The notes beneath the pieces were generated by a model, which was given only the letters and a program-made list of their open reading frames with translations, was not told the origin of the DNA and did no database searches. The position numbers and the translations under genes are program-made. Positions 33,908 to 41,847 of a DNA stretch of 64,000 nt are shown in pieces. Every line of letters starts with the position of its first letter. Position 1 is the first letter of the stretch. The DNA comes from Mycobacteroides sp. LB1 (GTDB lineage: Bacteria; Actinomycetota; Actinomycetes; Mycobacteriales; Mycobacteriaceae): assembly GCF_013449725.1 (NCBI RefSeq), contig NZ_JACCFF010000002.1:310001-374000 (forward strand), given 5' to 3'.

Positions 33908-35367
33908 CGACAGCGATACCGGAAACCGTGGCGGTCCAAGACATCACCGAGTGGTCGGATGACGTAGACGTGCTCGTCATCGGCTTCGGCATGGGAGGCG
34001 GGTGCGCCGCCGTCTCGGCTGCCGAATCCGGTGCGCAGGTGTTCGCGCTCGAACGTGCCGCCGCCGCGGGCGGTACCACCGCGATGGCCGGCGGGCACTT
34101 CTACCTCGGCGGCGGCACTGCGGTGCAGGAGGCCACCGGGCACGCAGACAGCGCCGACGAGATGTACAAGTACCTCATAGCGGTATCGCCCGACCCCGAT
34201 CCAGAGAAGATCCGGCTGTACTGCGACGGGAGCGTCGAGCATTTCAATTGGCTTGAGGCACTGGGATTTCAGTTCGAGCGCAGCTTCTACCCGGAGAAGG
34301 CCGTCATCCAGCCCAATACCGAAGGGCTGATGTTCACGGGTAACGAGCTGGTCTGGCCGTACCGCGATGAAGCAGTCCCCGCACCCCGCGGTCACAAGGT
34401 CCCCAGGCCCGGAGATACCGGCGGCGCAGGCATGGTGGTGGAACTACTCGCCCAGCGTGCCGGCGAGCTCGGCGTTCCCATCCGCTACGAGACCGGCGCC
34501 ACCGCGCTCATCCTCGACGAGCAGGGCGCAGTCGTCGGTGCCACGTGGAAGCGCTTCTCCGAAACCGGTGCGATACGGGCCAAGTCGGTGATCATCGCGG
34601 CGGGTGGATTCGTGATGAACCCCGCCATGGTGGCCGAATACACCCCCAAGCTCGCCGAGAAGCCCTTCGTGCTGGGGAGCACCTATGACGACGGACTCGG
34701 CATCAGGCTCGGGGTGTCCGCGGGTGCGGACACCCGCAACATGAATCAGATCTTCGTGACCGCACCGGTGTACCCGCCCTCGGGCCTGCTCACCGGAATC
34801 ATCGTCAACAAGAACGGTGAACGGTTCGTCGCCGAGGACTCCTACCACTCGCGAACCTCCGGGTTCGTGATGGACCAGCCCGAGAGTGCCGCCTATCTGA
34901 TCGTCGATTCCGAACATATGGATCGCCCGACGCTGCCGTTGACACCATTCATCGACGGCTGGGAGACCGTGGCTGAAATGGAGAAAGCCCTGGGCATCCC
35001 GGCCGGCAATCTGGAGAAGACGCTGCAGCGATACAACGAGCACGCCGCCAGGGGAGAGGACCCCGACTTTCACAAGTACCCGAAATACCTTGCACCGCAG
35101 GGAACCGGGCCGTGGGGCGCATTCGACCTCACCCTTGGTAAGGCGATCTACGCGGGGTTCACACTCGGCGGGCTCCGCACTGACTCCGACGGATGTGTCC
35201 TTACCGAATCCGGGCAGGCGATATCCGGCCTCTATGCGGCGGGCGCCAGCGCGTCGAACATTGCTCAGGACGGCAAGGGCTACAGCAGTGGAACCCGGCT
35301 CGGCGAAGCCTCGTTCTTCGGCCGACGGGCCGGATCGCACGCCTCACAGCATGCATCGGCACATTGA
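33904..35367 (+). CDS. FAD-binding dehydrogenase, fumarate reductase/ketosteroid dehydrogenase-like (Rv1817-like)
   Basis: 487 residues, the length of M. tuberculosis Rv1817. The N-terminal dinucleotide motif VLVIGFGMGGGCAAVSAAESG is followed by ALERAAAAGGTTAMAGG (FAD contacts). The C-terminal FAD motif is TDSDGCVLTESGQAISGLYAAGASAS. The family includes succinate/fumarate and 3-ketosteroid-delta-1 dehydrogenases. The substrate is unknown; pairing with a VOC protein and nearby TetR/acyl-CoA dehydrogenase suggests lipid or steroid catabolism. No transmembrane segment. Confidence 0.87.
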   Translation: MTTAIPETVAVQDITEWSDDVDVLVIGFGMGGGCAAVSAAESGAQVFALERAAAAGGTTAMAGGHFYLGGGTAVQEATGHADSADEMYKYLIAVSPDPDPEKIRLYCDGSVEHFNWLEALGFQFERSFYPEKAVIQPNTEGLMFTGNELVWPYRDEAVPAPRGHKVPRPGDTGGAGMVVELLAQRAGELGVPIRYETGATALILDEQGAVVGATWKRFSETGAIRAKSVIIAAGGFVMNPAMVAEYTPKLAEKPFVLGSTYDDGLGIRLGVSAGADTRNMNQIFVTAPVYPPSGLLTGIIVNKNGERFVAEDSYHSRTSGFVMDQPESAAYLIVDSEHMDRPTLPLTPFIDGWETVAEMEKALGIPAGNLEKTLQRYNEHAARGEDPDFHKYPKYLAPQGTGPWGAFDLTLGKAIYAGFTLGGLRTDSDGCVLTESGQAISGLYAAGASASNIAQDGKGYSSGTRLGEASFFGRRAGSHASQHASAH

Positions 35368-35480
35368 GCAGCGCCTGTGCGCTACGTCACAAAAGAGCAT
35401 CAAATGACCACGTGGCGGGATAGCTCATCGACCCCCACAAACCCGTCGCCTACGCTGTCAGCAACGGAAAGGTGACTCCA

Positions 35481-35879
35481 ATGGCGGAGGTCTATACCAG
35501 CAACGGGCATCGGTCCGCGCCGACCGGCAAGATCCGCAAGCTGGCCAACGTCGCTCTGAACATCGACGGCACCGTCGGAAGCATCGAGTCGATGGCCGTC
35601 CAGGTGCACGATCTCACCGATCGGGTCGGCGGCATGCTCGATCACCTCGATTCGAGCCTGGAGCGCCTCGATGACTCTCTGGATTCGCTAAACCTCACGT
35701 TGAACAACCTGGCCGAAACCACTACGACGCTGGCCAGAACGATGACGAGCCTCGAAACGCTCATCGGCGTCGTGGACCCCTTGATTCGGGTGCTCAAGGT
35801 CGCGCTGTACCCGACGAAGATCGTGCTGGACTTCGCCGACGACCGGATCGCCCAGGTCGAACGCGCCTTGCATAAATAA
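35481..35879 (+). CDS. Small helical protein upstream of ubiB-like gene
   Basis: 132 residues from ATG 35481 with GGAAAGG upstream; GTG 35472 is an alternative. Residues 30-95 are a continuous heptad-like coiled coil (VHDLTDRVGGMLDHLDSSL, ERLDDSLDSLNLTLNNLAE). A short hydrophobic segment follows (GVVDPLIRVLKVALYPTKIVL). No known domain was recognised. It lies 113 bp before the UbiB-like gene, beyond the motif-bearing promoter of that gene, so it may be its own unit. Confidence 0.75.
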   Translation: MAEVYTSNGHRSAPTGKIRKLANVALNIDGTVGSIESMAVQVHDLTDRVGGMLDHLDSSLERLDDSLDSLNLTLNNLAETTTTLARTMTSLETLIGVVDPLIRVLKVALYPTKIVLDFADDRIAQVERALHK

Positions 35880-35922
35880 GACGCTCCCTCGCTGGTCATC
35901 GCCCGCCGCAGCCGGCGTTCGA

Positions 35923-35952
35923 TTAACATACATACAAGTTTGTCGGTAATGT
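35923..35952 (+). promoter_or_regulatory. Promoter and operator-like motif of the ubiB-tetR operon
   Basis: TTAACA at 35923 and TAATGT at 35947 (18-bp spacer) form a plausible promoter. Between them lies ACATACATAC, the half-site also present in the two other motif-bearing promoters nearby, and AACAT/ATGTT form an outer inverted repeat. A site for the TetR protein encoded in the same operon is likely. Confidence 0.5.
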
Positions 35953-35992
35953 TGAACGACTTGGATGGCCAGGTACGACGAAGGGAGTCGCC

Positions 35993-37360
35993 GTGAGCGA
36001 CGGTTCCGATCAGCCCCGGCGGCCCCGCAAACTCGATCCGGTTTCCGCCGAGATCCAGTTCGATCGGCTCGCCGCGACCGCAGGTCAACTCCTCAAGGCC
36101 GGTACCCGGATCCTGAGTCAACGCCCCAGCGAGCGCGACCTGCGCCAAGTGGTCGCCAGGGAGATGCGCCGGTCATTCGCCGAGCTCGGACCCGCCTACG
36201 TCAAGTTCGGGCAGCTCATCGCGTCCTCCCCGGGCATGTTCCCCGAGGACCTCTCCGCCGAGTTCCGGTCGTTGCTCGATCAGGTGCCCGCCGCGAACCC
36301 GCAGACCATCCGTTCGATGCTCACCGACGAGCTCGGCGCACCACCCGAGGATGTATTTGCCTCGTTCGACGCGGTCCCGTTCGCATCGGCCTCAATCGCC
36401 CAGGTACACAAGGCAACGCTGCAGGACGGCACCTCGGTTGTCGTCAAGATCCAGCGCCCCGCGATCCGCACCCGGCTCGCGGCCGATCTGCAGATCCTCA
36501 AACAAATCGCCCGCGGTCTCGAACTCACCGAAATGGGTCGGATGTCCAACATCTACGAGGTGATGGAAGATTTCGAGGCCAACCTCGCCGAGGAACTCGA
36601 CTTCACCTTGGAAGCCCAAGCCATGAGCGATTGGACGGCGGGCCTGGCAGACTCCAAGTACGCGCCGAAAGTGCGCGTACCCCAAGTTTATTCGGATCTG
36701 TCCACCGACAAGGTGCTCACCATGGAATACGTGGAAGGCATCAGGATCGACAACGCGGACGAGATCCGCGCGGCGGGATTCGACGGTCCCGCGGTAGTCA
36801 AGACTCTGATGCTCACCCTCTTCGACTCGGCATTCGCCGCGGGCACCTTCCATGGCGATCTCCACGCCGGAAACCTGATGGTGGACCCGGAAGGGCGAAT
36901 TGTCTTCCTGGACTTCGGAATTGTCGGCCGACTCGATGAGCGGACCCGCAAGACACTGCGCGAGCTGATCGGCGCCCTCATCATCGAACCCGATGATGAG
37001 TCGGCCGCGCGAACGCTGATCAGACTGGGTGCCATCGACCCCGGCGCCGACCCCGCCAAGGTTGCCGAGTCGCTCCGAAAGGTGACTCGCCCCATGGGCA
37101 CCTCATTGGGCAAGATCTCTTACGGCACGATCGGTCGGCAGCTCACCGCATTGGGGCGCGAACACGACGCCATCCTCCCCAAGGAGTTCATCCTGGTGGG
37201 CAAGCAGCTGCTCTACGTCGAGCGGTACACCAAACTACTTGCGCCCGACTGGCAGCCGGTGGGGGACCCGGAGATTCTCACCTACTTCGGCACCTTGATA
37301 TCGGAGTACCAGCAAGCCCGCGAAGAAATCAACGACAGCAAGGACGGGCTCGGAGAATGA
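35993..37360 (+). CDS. ABC1/UbiB-family atypical kinase
   Basis: 455 residues from GTG 35993. UbiB family marks are all present: KFGQ in PAYVKFGQLIASSPG, the AQVHKA Ala-rich loop (FASASIAQVH), the VVVKIQRP lysine, EELDF (ExD), FHGDLHAGNLMV and LDFGIVG. Such kinases or ATPases support isoprenoid quinone or lipid handling. No ubiquinone is made here, so a menaquinone or lipid role is inferred. It overlaps the tetR gene by 4 bp (ATGA) and is a close paralogue of the gene at 38109-39635. Confidence 0.9.
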   Translation: MSDGSDQPRRPRKLDPVSAEIQFDRLAATAGQLLKAGTRILSQRPSERDLRQVVAREMRRSFAELGPAYVKFGQLIASSPGMFPEDLSAEFRSLLDQVPAANPQTIRSMLTDELGAPPEDVFASFDAVPFASASIAQVHKATLQDGTSVVVKIQRPAIRTRLAADLQILKQIARGLELTEMGRMSNIYEVMEDFEANLAEELDFTLEAQAMSDWTAGLADSKYAPKVRVPQVYSDLSTDKVLTMEYVEGIRIDNADEIRAAGFDGPAVVKTLMLTLFDSAFAAGTFHGDLHAGNLMVDPEGRIVFLDFGIVGRLDERTRKTLRELIGALIIEPDDESAARTLIRLGAIDPGADPAKVAESLRKVTRPMGTSLGKISYGTIGRQLTALGREHDAILPKEFILVGKQLLYVERYTKLLAPDWQPVGDPEILTYFGTLISEYQQAREEINDSKDGLGE

Positions 37361-38073
37361 CACGGACCGTTGGTAGTCCAGCACAGTCGACCACCCGTAA
37401 TCATCGCGGAGAACGGCGAACCCAGGAGGAGCGCAGCGCCGCGATGCGTGGACGGCTACTGGACGCCACGGTGGACTGCCTGGTCAAGTACGGATACGCG
37501 GGTACGACAACCACGCGGGTGGCACAACGCGCCGGCGTCACGCGCGGTGCGCTGGTGCACCATTTCCAATCGAAATCCGAGCTGCTCGGAGAATCGGTGC
37601 GGCACTTGGCGTTCAAACAGGGGCAGGAGATTCTCTCCGAGCTGATCGCCCTGGACCGCGAAAGCGACGCCGACTTCGTCAGCCGCTGCCTGGACGCCCT
37701 CTGGCGGATGCACCAGGGGTCGATGTTCATCGCCACCATGGAGCTGTGGATAGCCGCGCGCACCGACACCGAACTATCAGCGCAGATGGATCAATTCGAA
37801 TTCATCGTCATGCAGCAGTTCTCGACACTGGGCCAGTCGGTGGGCCAGACCGATGAGGAAGTTCGCGTGATCCGCAATGTCACCCTCACCGCAATGGATG
37901 CTGTTCGCGGAATACTGGTGAACAGCATGACCGCACCGCAGGAGGTCCGCGATCAACGCTGGGCGCGCGCCAAGGCGATGCTGTTGACCATCGTCGAGTC
38001 ACCGACGGTCGGTGCGCCGCTCGACTCCGCGTTGCGCACGATGGACACCGGAAAGCTGACCCTGTCCGACTAG
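37357..38073 (+). CDS. TetR-family regulator (Rv1816-like)
   Basis: 238 residues. The N-terminal ~28 residues are basic and flexible. The DNA-binding domain follows: AMRGRLLDATVDCLVKYGYAG, TTTTRVAQRAGVTRGALVHHF. The rest is a ligand-binding helical domain. It overlaps the UbiB gene by 4 bp, so it likely autoregulates. Three nearby promoters share a TACATAC/GTATGTA motif, making this the best candidate to bind it. The M. tuberculosis counterpart by order is Rv1816, next to Rv1817. Confidence 0.9.
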   Translation: MTRTVGSPAQSTTRNHRGERRTQEERSAAMRGRLLDATVDCLVKYGYAGTTTTRVAQRAGVTRGALVHHFQSKSELLGESVRHLAFKQGQEILSELIALDRESDADFVSRCLDALWRMHQGSMFIATMELWIAARTDTELSAQMDQFEFIVMQQFSTLGQSVGQTDEEVRVIRNVTLTAMDAVRGILVNSMTAPQEVRDQRWARAKAMLLTIVESPTVGAPLDSALRTMDTGKLTLSD

Positions 38074-38108
38074 ATCCCCAAAGTCGCTCCGCTCCCGCCC
38101 GGCCGACC

Positions 38109-39635
38109 CTAGTTCGCCTTCGGAGCGGACTCACCTGCCGCACTGGCGGCTTCCGCGGCCCGAGCTTCCTCTGCCGCGATCACCATGTTGCCGAAGAAGC
38201 CGATGAACGACGGGTCCGACAGCAGTGCCCAGTCGGGCGCCAGCAGCTTCATGTAGCGCTCGACATACAGCAGCTGCTTGGAGATCAACACCAGCTCGCG
38301 GGGCAACCGAACGTCGTACTGCTTGGCCATCGTCGCCAGCTGCTTGCCAAGCTGGCCGTACTCGATGGCCGAAAGTTTTGACTGCTGCAGGGGATTGGTG
38401 AAATCGGAGATCGTCTTGGCAGCAGTATTGGGGTCGACGGATTTACCCCGGTCGCCAATGGCACCAAGCTTGTAGATGCCCCGACTCACCGCCGCATGAT
38501 CGTTCTTCACAAACAGATCGACCATGATCTCGGTGAAGATCCTCCGGCTGCGCTCGTCGATCCGGCCGACGATTCCAAAGTCCAGGAAGACGATCCGGCC
38601 GTCAGAGTCGACCAGCAGGTTCCCCGCATGGAGGTCCCCGTGGAAAAGGCCCTTGTGAAAGCCCGTCTCGAACAGCGAGTACACGATTGCCTTCACCAGC
38701 GCGACACCATCGAAGCCGGCCTTCGCCAGCTCCGCGACATTGTCGATCCGTATGCCTTCGACGTATTCCATGGTGAGTACGCGTTCGGTGGTGTACTCCC
38801 AGAAGACCTTGGGGACTCGCACCTTGTCGCCGTACTCGGTGTCGGCCAGGCTTGCCATCCACTGTTCCATGGCGTGACCCTCGGCCGCGAAATCTAGCTC
38901 CTCATTGAGGTTCTGCTCGAAGTCCTCCACGATCTCCGTGGCATTGGTGGCCCGGCCCAGATCGGTCTTGACGATCACACGCGCGAGACGACCTATGATG
39001 CGGACATCGGCGGCCAACCTGGTGCGGATCTTCGGCCGCTGGATCTTCACCACCACCCGCTCACCCGTCTTGAGTGTCGCGTGGTGCACCTGAGCGATGG
39101 ACGCCGAGGCGAACGGTTTGTCGTCGAATGTCGCGAATATCGCTGCGGGATGAGCACCTAACTGCTCCCGCACGCTCTGGTGAATCAGCTGTGACGACGC
39201 AGGGGGCACCCTGTCGAGCAGCGTGCGGAACTCATTGGACAGCGTTTCGGGGAAGACACCGGGGGAGGAAGCGATGAGCTGCCCCAACTTCACGTACGTC
39301 GGTCCCATGAGTGCGAACGTCCGGCGCAGCTCGTGCGCCGCGCGCACCTCCAGCGACCTTCCACGTCGAGGCCTCGCCAGCAGGCGTGCTCCCGACCCAA
39401 TCAGCCGGGTAACCGTGAGGCCAAAACGCCGGGCCTCAACCCGCAGCGGCGGTGGATTCAGCTTGACCTTCGGGCGGGTGATCTCGATATCGATCGACCC
39501 ACGTACAGGTCGCGAATCCGCCGCCGCCACGGGTGATTCCGCGGTAGATTCCGAGGTGGGTCGTTGTTTCCCGTTCTCGGGCAATCCGGAAGCGAGCAGC
39601 GCCGCGTCATTGCCCGCGCCCTCGGGGGTGCTCAT
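38109..39635 (-). CDS. ABC1/UbiB-family atypical kinase, second copy
   Basis: 508 residues. I chose ATG 39635 (MSTPEGAGND), which suits the promoter just upstream; an in-frame extension to 39725 would run through that promoter. Motifs: KLGQ in PTYVKLGQLIASSPG, FASASIAQVHHA, VVVKIQRP, NEELDF, FHGDLHAGNLLV and LDFGIVGR. It matches the 35993 gene almost motif for motif, so the two come from duplication around the TetR gene. Its ~75-residue N-terminal leader is disordered, and the C-terminal tail is Ala/Glu-rich. Confidence 0.9.
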   Translation of the reverse strand: MSTPEGAGNDAALLASGLPENGKQRPTSESTAESPVAAADSRPVRGSIDIEITRPKVKLNPPPLRVEARRFGLTVTRLIGSGARLLARPRRGRSLEVRAAHELRRTFALMGPTYVKLGQLIASSPGVFPETLSNEFRTLLDRVPPASSQLIHQSVREQLGAHPAAIFATFDDKPFASASIAQVHHATLKTGERVVVKIQRPKIRTRLAADVRIIGRLARVIVKTDLGRATNATEIVEDFEQNLNEELDFAAEGHAMEQWMASLADTEYGDKVRVPKVFWEYTTERVLTMEYVEGIRIDNVAELAKAGFDGVALVKAIVYSLFETGFHKGLFHGDLHAGNLLVDSDGRIVFLDFGIVGRIDERSRRIFTEIMVDLFVKNDHAAVSRGIYKLGAIGDRGKSVDPNTAAKTISDFTNPLQQSKLSAIEYGQLGKQLATMAKQYDVRLPRELVLISKQLLYVERYMKLLAPDWALLSDPSFIGFFGNMVIAAEEARAAEAASAAGESAPKAN

Positions 39636-39649
39636 GAGCGCCACTGTAA

Positions 39650-39695
39650 TACATACGAGCACAGATGTATGTAACCTGCGCTGGGTTACCGTCAA
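39650..39695 (-). promoter_or_regulatory. Promoter with inverted repeat before the second ubiB gene
   Basis: On the minus strand, TTGACG (39695-39690) and TACATA (39673-39668) are 16 bp apart. The -10 forms one arm of TACATAC-N10-GTATGTA (39650-39673). A regulator bound there would cover the -10 and start point; the expected leader is about 26 bases. Confidence 0.6.
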
Positions 39696-39792
39696 GTAGC
39701 TGTCGATTCCGAGGCAACCACCCACAGGCCTGTCGGTATCTAACCGCTATACACCTGCATTTAGTCGCAACTCCGGTCGGGATCTGCGGTAA

Positions 39793-39820
39793 TTGCATCT
39801 TACATACACGAGGGTATGTA
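39793..39820 (+). promoter_or_regulatory. Promoter with perfect inverted repeat before the SRPBCC gene
   Basis: TACATAC (39801-39807) and GTATGTA (39814-39820) form a perfect 7-bp inverted repeat with a 6-bp spacer. TTGCAT at 39793 and TATGTA at 39815 (16-bp spacer) can act as -35 and -10, so the repeat fills the promoter. It matches the arms in front of the second ubiB gene. Confidence 0.6.
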
Positions 39821-39882
39821 TGTTACGTTCGGAACCGTTGGTATCAATCCACGCCAGACCATTGACAAAGGAGTCTTCGCCC

Positions 39883-40359
39883 ATGTCCGAGCTGCACTCC
39901 AGCATCGACCTCCCGTACAGCATCGACAAGCTCTGGTCGGTGTTGCCGGACCTCAACAAGTACGACGAGTGGATGACCATCCACACCGGATTCAAGGGCG
40001 ATGTCCCCGCGATCGAGGACATCAAGGTCGGCACCAAGTTCTCCGAAATCGTCACCCTGATGGGCATGGCCAACACGGTCGAGTGGACCGTGCAGGAGTT
40101 CACCCCCGCCGACGAGGTGCTGTCGGCCAAGAAGGGCTCCTTCAAGCTGGGCGGCACCGGCATGGCTGGAGTCGAGGCCATCATCAAGTCCAGCGTCGAA
40201 GAGATCGACGGCGACAACACCAGAGTGAACGTCGACTCGTCCTTCAGCGGGCAGATGCTCACCGGAGCCATCGGTACGGCCATCGACAAGGCCGTCCAGG
40301 AGGAACTCGAGAACTCCGTCACCCGCCTCAAGGAATTTCTGGCCAAGGAGCTCGGCTAA
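39883..40359 (+). CDS. SRPBCC-family (CoxG/polyketide-cyclase-like) protein
   Basis: 158 residues from ATG 39883 with AAAGGAG upstream. It begins LHSSIDLPYSIDKLWSVLPDL, the typical first strand and helix of the SRPBCC fold, and ends in the long C-terminal helix ENSVTRLKEFLAKELG. It probably binds a hydrophobic ligand, possibly as a carrier for the acyl-CoA dehydrogenase encoded 46 bp downstream. The start lies 62 bp after the inverted repeat, which suggests control by the TetR protein. Confidence 0.87.
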   Translation: MSELHSSIDLPYSIDKLWSVLPDLNKYDEWMTIHTGFKGDVPAIEDIKVGTKFSEIVTLMGMANTVEWTVQEFTPADEVLSAKKGSFKLGGTGMAGVEAIIKSSVEEIDGDNTRVNVDSSFSGQMLTGAIGTAIDKAVQEELENSVTRLKEFLAKELG

Positions 40360-40405
40360 CCGGACTCGTTGACCTCAACCACTTTCAACGGAGAAAGCAG
40401 GACTC

Positions 40406-41677
40406 ATGCTCGACTGGTCACCCATTGACCTTGCGGTACGCGACGCCGTTCGCCAGTTCATCGACAAGGAGGTCAGGCCTCACGTCGACGCGCTCGAGTC
40501 CGGCGAGATGGAGCCGTACCCCGTCATCCGGAAAATGTTCGCCACCTTCGGTATCGACGCTCTCGCCAAAGAGGGCTTGCAGAAGCAGATCGAGAAGAAG
40601 AAGGCTCGCGAGGCCGCACTAGCGGCCGGGCAACCCCTCGAGGAATCCAAGAAGTCCGATGACGGGGGCGCCATGGGCATGGCAGGAGGGTCGGCCAGTA
40701 TGGGATTCGTACTGACCAGTGAAATCTCCCGCGTCTGTATGGGTTTGGTCACGGGGATGGGTGTCAGCATGGGCCTCACCGTGCCGACCATCGCCTCCCG
40801 CGGCACCGCCGCCCAAATGGAGCGCTGGCTGCCCGAGCTCGTCACCTACGAGAAGGTGGGGGCGTGGGCCATCACCGAACCCGATTCGGGCTCTGATGCG
40901 TTCGGCGGTATGAAGACCTATGTCACGCGCGATGGTGAGGACTACATCCTCAACGGACAGAAGACCTTCATCACCAATGGGCCCGATGCCGATGTGATCG
41001 TCGTCTACGCCAAATTGGATGAAAAGGACCCTTCGGTCGACAAGAGGGACCGCAAGGTACTGACCTTCGTACTGGATAAGGGCATGGAGGGCTTTGCGCA
41101 GTCAAAGCCGTTCCGCAAGATGGGCATTCACAGCTCGCGCACCGGCCAGTTGTTCTTTGAGAATGTCCGGCTCGGCAAGGACCGTCTACTCGGTGAAACC
41201 GAGACCAGCGACCAGGGCGACGGCCGAGACAGCGCACGCGCGAACTTCTCGATGGAGCGCATCGGCGTGGCCGCACTGGCGCTCGGCGTCATCGAAGAGT
41301 GCCTGCGGCTCTCACTGGATTACGCGAAGACACGCACCCTGTGGGGCAAGGAGATCGCCCAGTTCCAGCTCATCCAGCTCAAGCTCGCCAAGATGGAAGT
41401 GGCCCGGATTAACGTACGGAACATGATGTTCCACGCCATCGAGAGCATGTCTGAGGGAAAGACACCCTCGCTTTCGGAAGCATCGGCCATCAAGCTCTAC
41501 TGCTCGGAGGCTGCAACTGACGTCGCGATGGACGCCGTACAGCTCTTCGGCGGCAACGGCTACATGACCGAGTACCGGGTCGAACAGCTGGCGCGTGACG
41601 CCAAGTCGCTCATGATCTACGCCGGCAGCAACGAGGTGCAAATCACCCATATCGCCAAGGGCCTGCTCTCCGGATAG
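40406..41677 (+). CDS. Acyl-CoA dehydrogenase with catalytic Glu in the IVD/LCAD position
   Basis: 423 residues. Acyl-CoA dehydrogenase marks: [16 protein letters not shown] (flavin loop), [16 protein letters not shown] and [20 protein letters not shown]. The usual C-terminal base (YEGT glutamate) is Ala406 here (IYAGSNEVQ). Glu284 in SMERIGVAA sits where isovaleryl-CoA and long-chain enzymes carry theirs. A Lys/Ala/Gly-rich insertion occurs around residues 65-105 ([13 protein letters not shown]), followed by a GMAGG tract. It oxidises an acyl-CoA thioester, chain unknown. Probably co-transcribed with the SRPBCC gene. Confidence 0.9.
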   Translation: MLDWSPIDLAVRDAVRQFIDKEVRPHVDALESGEMEPYPVIRKMFATFGIDALAKEGLQKQIEKKKAREAALAAGQPLEESKKSDDGGAMGMAGGSASMGFVLTSEISRVCMGLVTGMGVSMGLTVPTIASRGTAAQMERWLPELVTYEKVGAWAITEPDSGSDAFGGMKTYVTRDGEDYILNGQKTFITNGPDADVIVVYAKLDEKDPSVDKRDRKVLTFVLDKGMEGFAQSKPFRKMGIHSSRTGQLFFENVRLGKDRLLGETETSDQGDGRDSARANFSMERIGVAALALGVIEECLRLSLDYAKTRTLWGKEIAQFQLIQLKLAKMEVARINVRNMMFHAIESMSEGKTPSLSEASAIKLYCSEAATDVAMDAVQLFGGNGYMTEYRVEQLARDAKSLMIYAGSNEVQITHIAKGLLSG

Positions 41678-41847
41678 GGCCCAGGGTCCCAGGCCCCTGG
41701 CTACTTCGCCGAGTGTGCGTTCAAACAGAGATTCGAGCGAGATTTTCTGCGTGGACGAGCACTCGGCGAAGACGTGGCCGCAACTTCTGGCAGAGTCCGC
41801 CACGCGGCTGCGCCAGGCCATGCCACCACACCGCGTACCGTGTCCAT

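Noticed and set aside
41681..41700. CCAGGG...CCCTGG repeat after the acyl-CoA dehydrogenase gene
   Set aside because: Short stem without a following T-run; may be a weak terminator but not supported.
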